Position numbers and translations under genes: made by a program
Notes under the pieces: model-generated
Databases searched by the model: none
What the model saw: the letters and a program-made list of their open reading frames with translations, nothing else
Told to the model about the DNA's origin: nothing
Shown: piece by piece, positions 45,882 through 55,500 of the stretch
Position numbering within the stretch: the stretch's first letter is position 1
Layout: the number at the start of each line of letters is the position of its first letter
Assembly (NCBI RefSeq): GCF_009498455.1
Contig: NZ_CP045644.1
Span: forward strand, 806,001 to 870,000
Direction: 5' to 3'
DNA: 64,000 nt
Source: Variovorax paradoxus
Lineage (GTDB): Bacteria > Pseudomonadota > Gammaproteobacteria > Burkholderiales > Burkholderiaceae_C

Positions 45882-47297
45882 TCAAGTTTCCGGCGCTATC
45901 GAAAAGCTGATCTCAGTGACACCCGAGCGCGAGGTAGCGCGGGTTTGGCCGCCATGCATTCGTGCGATGGCGGCCACGATCGCCAAGCCCAGCCCATGGT
46001 GTTCGGACGAGTCGGTGCGAGACCGCTCTGCCCGGAAGAACCGTTTGAACAGATTGGGAAGGACGTCGTCCGGGACCGGCTCGCCGCGGTTGGCAACCTT
46101 GACCCAGACGCCGTCGGGCTGGGTGTCGATCACTACCGCGATCATGGAGCCGGGCGTCGCATAGCGGCTCGCATTACTCAGCAGGTTCGACAGGGCGCGG
46201 CGCACCAGCCCGGCATCGATGCCGATGTGCGCATCGCCGCTCACATGCACCTTCAATCCTGCATCTTCCAACGTGGCCTCGTGAAAATCCAGCACCGTTC
46301 GCACTTGGTCGACCAGACTGACCGGCGCGGATCGGCGCGCCGCCGTACCGCGGTCCGCCTTCGACAGGAAGAGCATGTCGATCACGATCGCCGAGACGCG
46401 TCTCGCCTCTTCCAGCGCCGACAACAACGCGTCTCGCAGTTCCTCGATTGATCGCGGTCGAGCCAACTCGACTTCGACCATTCCGATCAGGTTGGCCAGC
46501 GGCGTGCGCAGTTCGTGCGCTACATCCGCGTTGAAAGACTCCAGTTGGTGGTAGGCCTGTTCGGCGCGATCGAGCACCGCATTGAATTGAGCCACCCACG
46601 GCGTGATCTCTGAGGCATAGGGGGCGGGATCGATGCGCCGCCCCGGATACTCTGGACCGGTCGCGGCAGTCTGCCGAACGAGCTTCTGCAGCGGTTGCAT
46701 CCCCCGATGCACCAGCAACGCACCGGTCAGTGAGATGACCACTGAGCCAAGGACGACCGCGCCCACGAGCGTCCAGGCCAGGCGGGCCAGGAGCTTGGCA
46801 TCCTCCTGGACATCGATGCCGAGCTGCAGATGCATCGCGGCGTCTCCCGACGGCATCGGCTGCTCCTGCGTGGGCATCCACAGCCAACGTCCCGAAGCCC
46901 GAGCCGGCGTGGACGAATAGATGATCTCGTTGCCGCGGCGCAACACGAGACTGATCTCCGCGTGGGTCGAGAAGAAGTCATCGAGCTTGTGGCGCAGTCC
47001 GTCGCGCCCCGGGTCATCGCGCGACTCCTGGATCAGGTGCTTGATGAGCTCGGACTGGCGCTCGAATTCGCTGGCCTGCTTGACCTGGAAGCTCCACGCG
47101 GTGACGGCATAGATCGCCACACACACCAAACTGAGACCGATCAGGGCCTGCGCTGCAAACCAACGCGACAGCGCGGCCTGGATGGACCCTGTGTCCTGCG
47201 CATGCGCGGTGACGGGCTGCGCACGTCCCTCTGGGGAGACTGCCGTAACGTCGGCGGCCGTGCCCGGCCCTTTCACAACGGTCTTGGCGGGGCTCAC
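45882..47297 (-). CDS. cusS: Copper-responsive sensor histidine kinase (CusS/CopS type)
   Basis: A 471-residue membrane kinase with two helices flanking a periplasmic sensor of about 100 residues, a HAMP linker, the H-box [28 protein letters not shown] and GLGLAIV. It belongs to the heavy-metal sensor kinases. The GTG at 47297 overlaps the TGA of the regulator, so they are coupled; upstream frame openings are the regulator in another frame. The periplasmic loop has histidine and methionine residues but no obvious cluster. Confidence 0.85.
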   Translation of the reverse strand: MSPAKTVVKGPGTAADVTAVSPEGRAQPVTAHAQDTGSIQAALSRWFAAQALIGLSLVCVAIYAVTAWSFQVKQASEFERQSELIKHLIQESRDDPGRDGLRHKLDDFFSTHAEISLVLRRGNEIIYSSTPARASGRWLWMPTQEQPMPSGDAAMHLQLGIDVQEDAKLLARLAWTLVGAVVLGSVVISLTGALLVHRGMQPLQKLVRQTAATGPEYPGRRIDPAPYASEITPWVAQFNAVLDRAEQAYHQLESFNADVAHELRTPLANLIGMVEVELARPRSIEELRDALLSALEEARRVSAIVIDMLFLSKADRGTAARRSAPVSLVDQVRTVLDFHEATLEDAGLKVHVSGDAHIGIDAGLVRRALSNLLSNASRYATPGSMIAVVIDTQPDGVWVKVANRGEPVPDDVLPNLFKRFFRAERSRTDSSEHHGLGLAIVAAIARMHGGQTRATSRSGVTEISFSIAPET

Positions 47298-47977
47298 GAC
47301 ATGCCGCCTTGCCGACTCTCCAGCACGTACCCCATGCCGCGCACCGTGTGCAGCAGCTTCTCTTCGAAAGGATCGTCGATCTTGCTGCGCAGCCGCCGGA
47401 TGGCGACTTCCACGATGTTGGTGTCGCTGTCGAAATTGATGTCCCACACCTGCTCGGCCAACTGGGTGCGTGACAGCACGTTGCCCCGACGGCGCATGAG
47501 CAAGGTCAACAGTGCGAACTCCTTGGCGGTGAGATCAAGCCGCTGCCCATTGCGGGAGGCCCTGCGTGCGACCACATCCAGGTGCAAGTCCTTCAGCGCA
47601 TAGTTGGACACCTCGTGCAGCTTGCCGCGGCGCAACAGCGCCTGGATGCGGGCAAGCAGTTCGGAAAACGCAAAGGGCTTGGCAAGATAGTCGTCCGCAC
47701 CGCTTTGAAGTCCACGCACGCGATCGGCGACTTCGTCGCGGGCCGTGAGCATCAGCACCGGCACGGACTTGATCTTGCGCACGGCCTCCAGCACGGCGAA
47801 TCCGTCGATTCCCGGCAGCATCACATCCAGCACCAGCAGATCGTAGTCGCCATCCAAGGCGAGGCTGCGCCCCTCAAGGCCGGAGCGCGCGAGGTCTACC
47901 ACGAAGCCGCTCTCGGTGAGGCCCTTGACGAGGTAGTCGCCCAATTTGTGTTCGTCTTCGATGACCAGTATGCGCAT
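47294..47977 (-). CDS. cusR: Copper response regulator (CusR/CopR type)
   Basis: A 227-residue OmpR-family regulator. The receiver has Asp51 as phosphorylation site ([10 protein letters not shown]) and a KPFAFSELL loop. The C-terminal winged helix includes [12 protein letters not shown] and [11 protein letters not shown] with [10 protein letters not shown]. The ATG at 47977 (MRILVIED) is preferred to one two codons upstream. It should bind the box at 48009-48032, immediately upstream, and the box at 43407-43422. Confidence 0.9.
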   Translation of the reverse strand: MRILVIEDEHKLGDYLVKGLTESGFVVDLARSGLEGRSLALDGDYDLLVLDVMLPGIDGFAVLEAVRKIKSVPVLMLTARDEVADRVRGLQSGADDYLAKPFAFSELLARIQALLRRGKLHEVSNYALKDLHLDVVARRASRNGQRLDLTAKEFALLTLLMRRRGNVLSRTQLAEQVWDINFDSDTNIVEVAIRRLRSKIDDPFEEKLLHTVRGMGYVLESRQGGMS

Positions 47978-48008
47978 TGCCAAATGCTACGGCGGTGGGT
48001 CGCGGGCG

Positions 48009-48032
48009 TGGATTACTTCTTTGTAATCCACG
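48009..48032. promoter_or_regulatory. Perfect CopR-type box between cusR and DUF4148 gene
   Basis: An inverted repeat of nine-base arms GTGGATTAC and GTAATCCAC separated by six bases (TTCTTT). It is 32 bp upstream of cusR and 137 bp before the DUF4148 gene, in the divergent intergenic region. Confidence 0.8.
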
Positions 48033-48168
48033 TGGCGGGTGATTGGCGGACTGGCTTCCTAGAGTCATTGCATGCCAGACAGTTGACTGGCATCGCCGGC
48101 TCGGTGGTCGATGCCGACGCGTCCAGTGCAGCTCGCGAAGTCGAACATTTCGTTGAAGGAGACCTATC

Positions 48169-48564
48169 ATGAAGAACCGTCAAATCCTCTCGCTCGCACT
48201 TGCCGTGGGTGCAGGCGCTGCATTCGTTGCGCCGTTTGCAGCTTACGCGGAAGGGCCGTCTCACTTTGCGCCGAACGAAGCCGGCGTGGTCTATCACCCA
48301 GGTGAAGCGGGACAGGCTAAATCCCAGGCCCATGTATCAGCTGAACTCGCGGACGCGCAGAAAACCCCTGCCGGGGCCAGCATGCTGCGCTGGGGATCGA
48401 TGAGCACGCCGAAGGTCGGAGCCGCCAAGTCGCGCGCCGAAGTGGTGGCCGAACTGGAAGCCGCGCAGAGGCAACCCAACTGGGATGCCGCAGCACGGCT
48501 CGGTGCGCCCCTGCCGGCGCCCAAAGGTGATGCGAGCAAGGCTCGCGCACAAGCGCAGCCCTGA
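48169..48564 (+). CDS. DUF4148 exported protein
   Basis: A 131-residue protein with a signal peptide (1-26, ending AYA), followed by two copies of a KSRAEVVAELEAA type segment that defines DUF4148. Small DUF4148 proteins are abundant in Burkholderiales and are often metal-induced, but their function is unknown. It lies divergent from cusR behind the CopR box. Confidence 0.75.
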   Translation: MKNRQILSLALAVGAGAAFVAPFAAYAEGPSHFAPNEAGVVYHPGEAGQAKSQAHVSAELADAQKTPAGASMLRWGSMSTPKVGAAKSRAEVVAELEAAQRQPNWDAAARLGAPLPAPKGDASKARAQAQP

Positions 48565-48631
48565 GAGTCGCGCACAAATCTGGATGTCTATACAGGTCTC
48601 CTGACACACTGCTCGACTTAGAATTCGCCGC

Positions 48632-49057
48632 ATGCACCGGGTTCGCCTGTTCGTCCTTTGGATCATGATGTTTGCCGTGCCCTTCCAGGGGTACGCGGCG
48701 GCAGCCATGGTCTTTTGCGGACCGGGTCACGCCGGTGAGGCGGGCGAAGTGTCGCTCGCACAGCCCAGCGCACACGACCACGCTCAGCACCCGCATGCGG
48801 ATGGGCACGGCGATCATGAGCACAAGGCGGCACAGGCTGCCAAGCCTCCCGCAAAGGACAACACCGCCAAGGTAGCGAGTGCCGGGCCCGATGCGATGCA
48901 CAAGTGCGGTACCTGCGGCGCGTGCCATGCCACAGCGCTGACCAGCACGATGGACTTGGCCGTTTTCCACGACCTTCCCAAAGCCGACTTGGCGGAGCCA
49001 GCCATCACGGTGGCCACGCTCGCGCCGCGCGTTCTCGACAAACCTCCTCGCGCTTAA
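48632..49057 (+). CDS. Cys/His-rich exported protein (CGTCGACH family, copy 2)
   Basis: A 141-residue protein with an N-terminal hydrophobic segment (LFVLWIMMFAVPFQGYAA), a His-rich central stretch (AHDHAQHPHADGHGDHEH), HKCGTCGACH and the end KPPRA. It is a paralogue of 33793-34176 with the same downstream context. Probably periplasmic metal binding. Start at ATG 48632, no clear Shine-Dalgarno. Confidence 0.65.
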   Translation: MHRVRLFVLWIMMFAVPFQGYAAAAMVFCGPGHAGEAGEVSLAQPSAHDHAQHPHADGHGDHEHKAAQAAKPPAKDNTAKVASAGPDAMHKCGTCGACHATALTSTMDLAVFHDLPKADLAEPAITVATLAPRVLDKPPRA

Positions 49058-49171
49058 CGCGTTCGTGCGCCTGTGACTCGTCACGGGCCGCCGCGAACGC
49101 TCATGCATCGCCTGCGTCATGCCTTTTCGGGCAGCTCTGACGCACTCCGTTCATGAACTTGCGAGGACTCC

Positions 49172-49543
49172 ATGTTCCATTCATCGCCGGCCCATTGGCT
49201 GGCAGCTTTTCCCGCTTCGGCTGCGTTTGCCGCGTTGGCGACCCTGAGTGCCGCTGTCGCGGTGGCTCAACCCGCGCCCGTGAAATCCGCTGAGGCTGCG
49301 GCGCCCACCGTCCTGACCTACAGGTCCGCGCTCGAGGGCTATCAGCCCTTTGCCGACGAAAAGCCCATCCCCTGGAAAGAAGCCAACGAGACGGTCTATC
49401 GCCGCGGTGGCTGGCAGGCCTACGCCAAGGAGACATCAGGCTCCAGTGCGGCCGAGGCCGAATCGCCCAAGGGCGCCGCCGCTGCGCCCGCCGCGCAGCC
49501 AGGCCATTCGATGCCCATGCCTGCAAAGAAGGAGAAGCCATGA
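49172..49543 (+). CDS. Hypothetical exported protein preceding the TolC-like gene
   Basis: A 123-residue protein with a signal peptide (to about residue 31, AVAVAQ) and a mature part containing LTYRSALEGYQPFADEKPIPWKEANETV split over two short motifs, then an Ala/Pro-rich, His- and Met-containing tail (GHSMPMPAKKE). I do not recognise a family beyond copper-cassette homologues. It overlaps the outer-membrane gene by four bases, and a truncated counterpart lies at 34273. Confidence 0.55.
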   Translation: MFHSSPAHWLAAFPASAAFAALATLSAAVAVAQPAPVKSAEAAAPTVLTYRSALEGYQPFADEKPIPWKEANETVYRRGGWQAYAKETSGSSAAEAESPKGAAAAPAAQPGHSMPMPAKKEKP

Positions 49544-50964
49544 AGCGCGCCCTTCGTTTGACAGCCATTGCCGTCGCGACGGCTGTCCTCGCCGGGTGCG
49601 CGTCAGTCAGTATCGACGACGCCCTGAGTGACACAAATACCAATGCCCAGCAGTTCACCGGTGGGAAGCTCGAACTCAGCCGAACTCAGGAGCAGCGTGA
49701 CCGCCGCGCCGCACTGTCGCAGGAACTGCTCGCCAAACCGCTGTCGCAGAGTGATGCGGTGCAGCTTGCGCTGGCCAACAGTCCTTCCGTCCAAGCGTTA
49801 ATCGCTCAGAGTTGGGGCGACATTGCCGCGACTAACCAGAGCAGCCGGTTACCCAATCCGATCCTCTCGTTCGCGCGCACGCGCCTGAACAGCGAACTCG
49901 AGCTTGAGCGCCTGCTGTCCTTCGGACTGGTGGATCTGATTCTGTTGCCGCAGCGTTTGTCGATCTCCAGAAGCCAGGCCGCCCAGGCCAAAGTCCAACT
50001 GACCGGTGCCGTGGTCGACCAGGTCACGCAGGTCAAGCAGGCCTGGGTGCGTGCAGTCGCGGCGCAACAGACGCTGAAGTATGCCGAGCAGGTCAACAGG
50101 TCGGCCCAGGCCAGTGCCGAACTTGCGCGCCGGATGCAGCTCATTGGGAATTTCTCCAAGTTGCAGCGTGCACGCCAGCAGGTTTTCTACGCTGATGCGA
50201 CGACCCAGCTCGCCTCGGCACAGCACGCCACCACCGCTGCACGCGAAGAGTTGGTTCGTGTCCTGGGGTTGAACGATGACCAGGCCACCAGACTGGCGTT
50301 GCCCGAACGCCTGCCTGACCTGCCCAAGACTCCTCGCGAAGCGAAGGAGGTCGCAGCGACCGCTACTGAGCAACGCCTGGATGTCCAACTGGCACGTGCC
50401 CAGTTGGACGTGGCGGGCAAATCGCAAGGTATCAACTTGCTGTCGACCTTCATCGACGTCGAGGTGGGCGGTCGGCGCGACACGGTGTTCGACAACGCGG
50501 AGAACACCAAGAGCACCCGCCGGGGCTTCGAGCTCGATATCCGCCTGCCGCTGTTCGACTGGGGGTCAGCGCAGCGCGACATGTTGAACGCGCAGTCGTT
50601 GGCCGCGGCCAACCGCTACGACGCCACCGTGCGTGGCGCTTCCTCTCAGCTGCGAGAGGGCTACTCGGCCTACCGCACTGCCTACGACATCGCACGGCAC
50701 TACCGCGACGAGATCGTGCCGCTGCGCCAGGCCATGGCCGATGAGAACGTGCTTCGCTACAACGGGATGTTGATCGGCGTTTTCGAACTGTTGGCCGAGG
50801 CGCGTGACCAGATCGCCAGCGTGACCAACGCGATCAATGCCCAGCAGCAGTTCTGGCTGGCTGATGCCGCGCTGGCGGCTTCGGTGATGGGCAAGCCCAC
50901 GTCCGCAGGGGCCTCGATGGCCAGCTCGGGCGGCGAAGGCGCCTCCGCTGGTGCGGCGCACTGA
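49540..50964 (+). CDS. TolC-family outer-membrane lipoprotein
   Basis: A 474-residue protein with a lipobox (VLAGCAS, Cys20) and the duplicated TolC domain (long helices, GLVDLILLPQRL). It is an outer-membrane channel, but no RND pump sits next to it; it is followed by a multicopper oxidase. It may serve the cusBA pump or an export system outside the window. It overlaps the preceding gene by four bases and ends in a Ser/Gly/Ala-rich tail. Confidence 0.82.
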   Translation: MKRALRLTAIAVATAVLAGCASVSIDDALSDTNTNAQQFTGGKLELSRTQEQRDRRAALSQELLAKPLSQSDAVQLALANSPSVQALIAQSWGDIAATNQSSRLPNPILSFARTRLNSELELERLLSFGLVDLILLPQRLSISRSQAAQAKVQLTGAVVDQVTQVKQAWVRAVAAQQTLKYAEQVNRSAQASAELARRMQLIGNFSKLQRARQQVFYADATTQLASAQHATTAAREELVRVLGLNDDQATRLALPERLPDLPKTPREAKEVAATATEQRLDVQLARAQLDVAGKSQGINLLSTFIDVEVGGRRDTVFDNAENTKSTRRGFELDIRLPLFDWGSAQRDMLNAQSLAAANRYDATVRGASSQLREGYSAYRTAYDIARHYRDEIVPLRQAMADENVLRYNGMLIGVFELLAEARDQIASVTNAINAQQQFWLADAALAASVMGKPTSAGASMASSGGEGASAGAAH

Positions 50965-51000
50965 GCCCGCCCTCTGAGTTCTCCAACCGATTTGAACGAC

Positions 51001-52416
51001 ATGACAAACAGACGCAATTTCTTGAGCGGTGCGGGTGCCATCACGGGCGCCATCGCCGCGGCCAGCGTGAGCAAGGTGGCCATGGCCGCGCTGCCTGAGC
51101 CCGTGCTCCAGACCACGCCCAACACCATGCCGCCCTTGATGCCCTCGAGCGGACGCCCCTACAACCCCGTGGTCACGCTCAACGGCTGGACCTTGCCCTG
51201 GCGCATGAACAACGGCGTCAAGGAATTCCACTTGGTGGCCGAACCCGTGGTGCGCGAAATGGCGCCTGGCTTCAAGGCCAACCTGTGGGGCTACAACGGC
51301 CAGTCGCCCGGCCCGACCATCGAGGTGGTCGAAGGCGACCGCGTGCGCATCTTCGTGACCAACAAGCTGCCCGAGCACACCAGCGTGCACTGGCACGGCC
51401 AGCGCCTGCCCAACGGCATGGACGGCGTCGCCGGACTGAACCAGCCACCGATCCGCCCAGGCAAGACCTTCGTCTACGAGTTCGTAGCGCGCCGCCCCGG
51501 CACCTTCATGTACCACCCGCATGCGGACGAAATGACGCAGATGGCCATGGGCATGATGGGCTTTTGGGTGACGCACCCCAAGGCCGAGCATCCGTTGATC
51601 GAGAAGGTCGACCGCGACTTCGTGTTCCTGCTCAATGCCTACGACGTGGAGCCCGGCAGCGCCACGCCCAAGATCATGACGATGCTGGACTTCAACCTGT
51701 GGTCCTGGAACAGCCGGATCTTTCCGGGTATCGATTCGCTCAATGTCCGGCTCAACGACAAGGTACGCATTCGCATCGGAAACCTGACGATGACCAATCA
51801 CCCGATGCACCTGCACGGGCACGAGTTCCTCGTCACGGGCACCGATGGCGGTCCGACGCCCAAGTCTTCGCGGCAGTACGAGGTGACGGCCGACGTGGCG
51901 GTCGGACAGATGCGCCAGATCGAGTTCCTGGCCGACGAGGAAGGAGACTGGGCCTTCCACTGCCACAAGAGCCATCACACGATGAACGCCATGGGCCACG
52001 ACGTGCCGACCATGATCGGCCTGGACCACAAGGACGTGGCCAAGCAGATCACAAGCCTGGTGCCCGACTACATGGTCATGGGCGAGCGCGGCATGGCCGA
52101 CATGGCCGAGATGGAAATGCCGATTCCCGATAACACCGCGCGAATGATGACCGGCGAAGGCCCGTTCGGCTCGGTCGAGATGGGCGGCATGTTCAGCATG
52201 GTCAAGGTGCGCAAAAACCAGAAGGCGGGCGACTACTCGAACCCGGGTTGGTTCAAGCATCCGAAGGGCACCGTTGCCTACGAGCTGGATGGACCGCCGC
52301 CCGAGACCTCGCGCCAACGCGGCGCCGGCGCCGCAGCGATGCCCGCTCAGAACATGCCCGCCAAGAACATCGAAGTCCAGATTCGAAAGCCCGGCGGCGG
52401 CCATTCGAACCACTAG
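51001..52416 (+). CDS. Multicopper oxidase (second copy)
   Basis: A 471-residue enzyme with a Tat signal (NRRNFLSGAG), followed by three cupredoxin-like domains with HWHGQRLP, YHPHADEMT, HPMHLHGHEF and HCHKSHHTM, providing type 1 and trinuclear copper ligands. It is shorter than CopA and lacks the Met-rich insert, so it is closer to laccase-like oxidases. The ATG at 51001 is preferred over TTG 50992. It sits with a cupredoxin and a CusF-like gene downstream. Confidence 0.87.
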   Translation: MTNRRNFLSGAGAITGAIAAASVSKVAMAALPEPVLQTTPNTMPPLMPSSGRPYNPVVTLNGWTLPWRMNNGVKEFHLVAEPVVREMAPGFKANLWGYNGQSPGPTIEVVEGDRVRIFVTNKLPEHTSVHWHGQRLPNGMDGVAGLNQPPIRPGKTFVYEFVARRPGTFMYHPHADEMTQMAMGMMGFWVTHPKAEHPLIEKVDRDFVFLLNAYDVEPGSATPKIMTMLDFNLWSWNSRIFPGIDSLNVRLNDKVRIRIGNLTMTNHPMHLHGHEFLVTGTDGGPTPKSSRQYEVTADVAVGQMRQIEFLADEEGDWAFHCHKSHHTMNAMGHDVPTMIGLDHKDVAKQITSLVPDYMVMGERGMADMAEMEMPIPDNTARMMTGEGPFGSVEMGGMFSMVKVRKNQKAGDYSNPGWFKHPKGTVAYELDGPPPETSRQRGAGAAAMPAQNMPAKNIEVQIRKPGGGHSNH

Positions 52417-52459
52417 TTCTCCCCCTCCGTTCCAAACTCCAACTCTCAAAGGAAAACCC

Positions 52460-52951
52460 ATGAAACACAACTTCCGCAACACAGCTGTCGCAGCACTTGT
52501 GGCCCTGGCCGCCGCCGGCGCTTCGGCATCCGGCACCCACGCAGGCGGCCACGGCCACGATGCCAACGAGGCGATCGGCAAGCCCGGCGTGGCCACCAAG
52601 GCCACCCGCACGATCAACGTCGACATGACCGATAGCATGCGCTTCACGCCGGCCGACATCAGCGTCAAACAGGGCGAGACCGTGCGCTTCGTCGTCAAGA
52701 ACTCCGGCCAGCTCAAGCACGAGCTCGTGATCGGGACGGAGAAGGAGCTCAAGGAGCACTACGAAGTCATGAAGAAGAACCCGGAGATGGAGCACTCCGA
52801 TCCGAACATGGTGACGCTGGCCGCAGGCAAGAGCGGCGAGATCGTCTGGCAATTCACCAAGGCCGGCAAGGTCGACTTCGCGTGCCTGCAGCCGGGCCAC
52901 TACGACGCCGGCATGAAGGGCGCCGTGAACGTGACCAAGACCGGAAAGTAA
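52460..52951 (+). CDS. Cupredoxin (plastocyanin-like copper protein)
   Basis: A 163-residue periplasmic protein with a signal peptide (to about residue 24) and a His-rich leader (THAGGHGHD), then a cupredoxin domain. The ligands look like His (SGQLKHELVIG), Cys and His (FACLQPGHYDAGM) and Met (GM). It probably accepts electrons from or delivers copper to the neighbouring oxidase. AAAGGA is eight bases before the ATG. Confidence 0.85.
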   Translation: MKHNFRNTAVAALVALAAAGASASGTHAGGHGHDANEAIGKPGVATKATRTINVDMTDSMRFTPADISVKQGETVRFVVKNSGQLKHELVIGTEKELKEHYEVMKKNPEMEHSDPNMVTLAAGKSGEIVWQFTKAGKVDFACLQPGHYDAGMKGAVNVTKTGK

Positions 52952-53026
52952 GCGAGGCGCTCCCGCCGCCGGCTTCCATCGGAATGCGGCGGGACTCCAA
53001 ATTCATTCATATCTCAGGAGATCCTC

Positions 53027-53401
53027 ATGACCAACACCCGTATCGCACTCTTGGCATTCGTTGCCGCACTCTCGTTCGCTGGCGCCGCCGGCGCGCAATC
53101 TTCCAAATCCATGTCCGACATGCCGGGCATGTCCGAGAAGGCACCTGCGGCCGGCGGCTCGGATGCGGCCGCAGCGTCGGACCTCAGCGAAGGCGAGATC
53201 CGCAAGGTGGACAAGGACAACAAGAAGCTCACGATCAAGCACGGCCCGCTCAAGAACCTCGACATGCCGGGCATGACGATGGTGTTCGGCGTCAAGGACG
53301 ACGTCATGCTCGACAAGGTCGAGACCGGCGCCAAGGTCCGTTTCCAGGCGGAAAAGATCGACGGCAAGATCGTCGTCACGAAGATCGAATCGGCCCGCTG
53401 A
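53027..53401 (+). CDS. CusF-like copper-binding protein (copy 2)
   Basis: A 124-residue periplasmic protein with a signal peptide (1-23, AGAQ), a short Met-rich leader (SDMPGMSEK) and a CusF barrel (GEIRKVDKDNKKLTIKHGP, DMPGMTMVF). The family tryptophan of the Cu site appears replaced by Leu or Asp (KNLDMPGMTM) compared with 24222-24683, so copper binding may differ. Third gene of the oxidase-cupredoxin-CusF run. Confidence 0.82.
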   Translation: MTNTRIALLAFVAALSFAGAAGAQSSKSMSDMPGMSEKAPAAGGSDAAAASDLSEGEIRKVDKDNKKLTIKHGPLKNLDMPGMTMVFGVKDDVMLDKVETGAKVRFQAEKIDGKIVVTKIESAR

Positions 53402-53450
53402 GCGCGTAAAGAATCAATGGGCGGCGACTATCGAAAGGATGGAGGAAGGA

Positions 53451-54263
53451 ATGGCTTACTCGAGTGCTTCGCAAGTCGTTCGGCAGATCCTGGAGGGACC
53501 GGTTACCCGGCCAGCGTTGCGGCGCTGGCGGCGCCAGCAGTTCTTTTCCGAGGCCGGATTCGGTAGTTACTTCGGACTGTTCAAAAGCTTTTCCGAAGCC
53601 CGGGATTGGCTGCCTGACAGTCCGGAATTCGACCACGCGGCCTTGGCGCAAGAGTACGTGAATGTCCGCACGAAGAAGGTGTTTGCCTACGACTACCCCG
53701 TGATGTGGTGGCTCGAACGTGCGTTCAGAGATGGTGCCACCAAGCTGCTCGACATCGGTGGCTCGGTGGGGGTTCACTTCTATGCCTATCGCCGCTATTT
53801 CGAGATGCCCCAGGGCCTTTCCTGGCGCGTCGTTGAAGTGCCTGCGATCGCGGCCCTGGGGCGAGATATCGCCAGCGGGGCCAACGCCACTGGACTGAGC
53901 TTCGCCGAGGATCTTTCGCAGGCGCTGCCCGGCAACGATATCTGGCTGTCTGCCGGCGCCCTGCACTATGTCGAGAATTCGCGTCCCGGTGATCTGCTTC
54001 AACGGTGCGACACGCGGCCACGGCACGTCTTGCTGAACAAGCTCCCGCTCTACGACGGCGAGGACTACGTCACGGCACAGAACATCGGTGCCGGCTGCTT
54101 TGCGCCCATGCACGTCTACAACCGCGAACGCTTCATCAAGGAAATCGAGGCGCTGGGGTATACCTTGCGCGACCAGTGGCAGGTTCCTGAGCGTTCGTTG
54201 TATCTGCCGGGATTTCCCGAGCGCAGCATTCCGACGTTCAGTGGCCTTTACTTCGCCAGTTGA
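53451..54263 (+). CDS. TIGR04325-type methyltransferase
   Basis: A 270-residue protein with the SAM-binding motif LLDIGGSVG and a Rossmann-like core, and an N-terminal segment FGSYFGLFKSFSEARDW typical of the TIGR04325 group, often found with cell-surface sugar loci. The acceptor is unknown. GGAGG lies five bases before ATG 53451, so I prefer it to the ATG four codons upstream. It has no evident link to copper. Confidence 0.75.
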   Translation: MAYSSASQVVRQILEGPVTRPALRRWRRQQFFSEAGFGSYFGLFKSFSEARDWLPDSPEFDHAALAQEYVNVRTKKVFAYDYPVMWWLERAFRDGATKLLDIGGSVGVHFYAYRRYFEMPQGLSWRVVEVPAIAALGRDIASGANATGLSFAEDLSQALPGNDIWLSAGALHYVENSRPGDLLQRCDTRPRHVLLNKLPLYDGEDYVTAQNIGAGCFAPMHVYNRERFIKEIEALGYTLRDQWQVPERSLYLPGFPERSIPTFSGLYFAS

Positions 54264-54335
54264 GCAATGCAAGCCAAAGCGTCCACGCGTGCTCGCCAGT
54301 CCTTGCGGGCTGCGCGTACGTTGTTCGCAGTGGCA

Positions 54336-54734
54336 ATGGAGAAGAAGCCTCGCATCACCGCGAGGGCATATTCCGCTGCGGGCGGAATCCTCGGTATGGC
54401 GCTCTTCGCCGGTCTGACGGGGTGCGCCGATTTCTACCGGCAGTCTCGCGATTTCCAGGACGGCTGGCGCACCGGGGAAATTGTCGAAATCGGCCGCGCA
54501 AAAGAGATTCAACGAGGCGGGCGCACGGATTGCAGGAAGACCGCCAGCGCCGACGAACTTGCAGTACGACGCTTCGCCATCCTGGTCGATCGTTCCACGG
54601 GGCGGCGACATGCGCACATCGAGATGCTGGATCCTGCGACATCTGTCGCGCTGGGCGACGTCGTGTGGACCAACGTCGACAGGTGCGACACACCCGTTCG
54701 CGTGCTGTCGCATGCACGAGCGCTGCGCGGCTGA
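54336..54734 (+). CDS. Hypothetical lipoprotein
   Basis: A 132-residue protein with a lipobox-like LTGCAD and a hydrophobic leader (GGILGMALFAGLTG). The mature part has two more cysteines (RTDCRKTA, VDRCDTPV) and a beta-rich segment. No known domain. An opening 23 codons longer exists. It is co-oriented with the methyltransferase and cytochrome genes. Confidence 0.55.
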   Translation: MEKKPRITARAYSAAGGILGMALFAGLTGCADFYRQSRDFQDGWRTGEIVEIGRAKEIQRGGRTDCRKTASADELAVRRFAILVDRSTGRRHAHIEMLDPATSVALGDVVWTNVDRCDTPVRVLSHARALRG

Positions 54735-54796
54735 CGCGGCCTTCCCACGATCTGCGGCCATCCTTGCAGCCGGCCCACCACAAACCTCGGCACCTT

Positions 54797-55456
54797 ATGA
54801 ACTCTTTCGCTTCCTTTCTTCTCCTCACCGTCGGTGGACTTGCTTCAGGTTTTTCATTCGCCGCCGATCCTGCCGTGCCAGCGCCGATCGAAAGGGTCTT
54901 GGCCCCTTCGTCGAAACCCGACATTGCGAATGGCGAAGTCGTCTTCAATGGCAAGTCATGCGCCGCGTGCCACAGCGCGGATGGCAACTCGGCCATCCCC
55001 GCCAATCCCAAGCTGGCTCAGCAGCATCCCGAGTACCTGGTCAAGCAGCTTCAGGAATTCAAGTCCGGGAAACGCAAGAGCCCGGTCATGAGCGGCATGG
55101 CGGCAATGCTGTCCGAGAAGGAAATGCGCGACGTCGCCTGGTTCCTGGGTTCCAAGTCCATCAAGCCGGGGTTTGCGAAGGACAGGGATCTGGTGGCGCT
55201 GGGCGAGAAGATCTATCGCGGCGGCATTGGGGAGCGAAGTGTCCTGGCCTGCGCAGGCTGTCACAGCCCCAACGGCGCCGGCATCCCGATCCAGTACCCG
55301 CGTCTGGGCGGACAGAACGCCGAGTACATCGCCGCTCAGCTGACCGCGTTTCGCGATGGGGTACGACTCAACAGCGTGCCCATGAGCGGCGTTGCAGCCA
55401 AACTCAACGATCGCGAAATCAGGGCCGTTTCCGACTACATCGCGGGGCTGCATTGA
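54797..55456 (+). CDS. Di-haem cytochrome c4
   Basis: A 219-residue periplasmic protein with a signal peptide (1-22) and two class I cytochrome c domains, each with CxxCH (CAACH near residue 54 and CAGCH near residue 154). Distal methionines lie in SPVMSGMAAM and VPMSGVAAK. Cytochrome c4 proteins shuttle electrons to terminal oxidases. It could serve the multicopper oxidases nearby. Confidence 0.87.
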   Translation: MNSFASFLLLTVGGLASGFSFAADPAVPAPIERVLAPSSKPDIANGEVVFNGKSCAACHSADGNSAIPANPKLAQQHPEYLVKQLQEFKSGKRKSPVMSGMAAMLSEKEMRDVAWFLGSKSIKPGFAKDRDLVALGEKIYRGGIGERSVLACAGCHSPNGAGIPIQYPRLGGQNAEYIAAQLTAFRDGVRLNSVPMSGVAAKLNDREIRAVSDYIAGLH

Positions 55457-55500
55457 ACGACGCCATGCCTCCAGAGCTGCTCTCGCCTTAGGAGCTAGGT

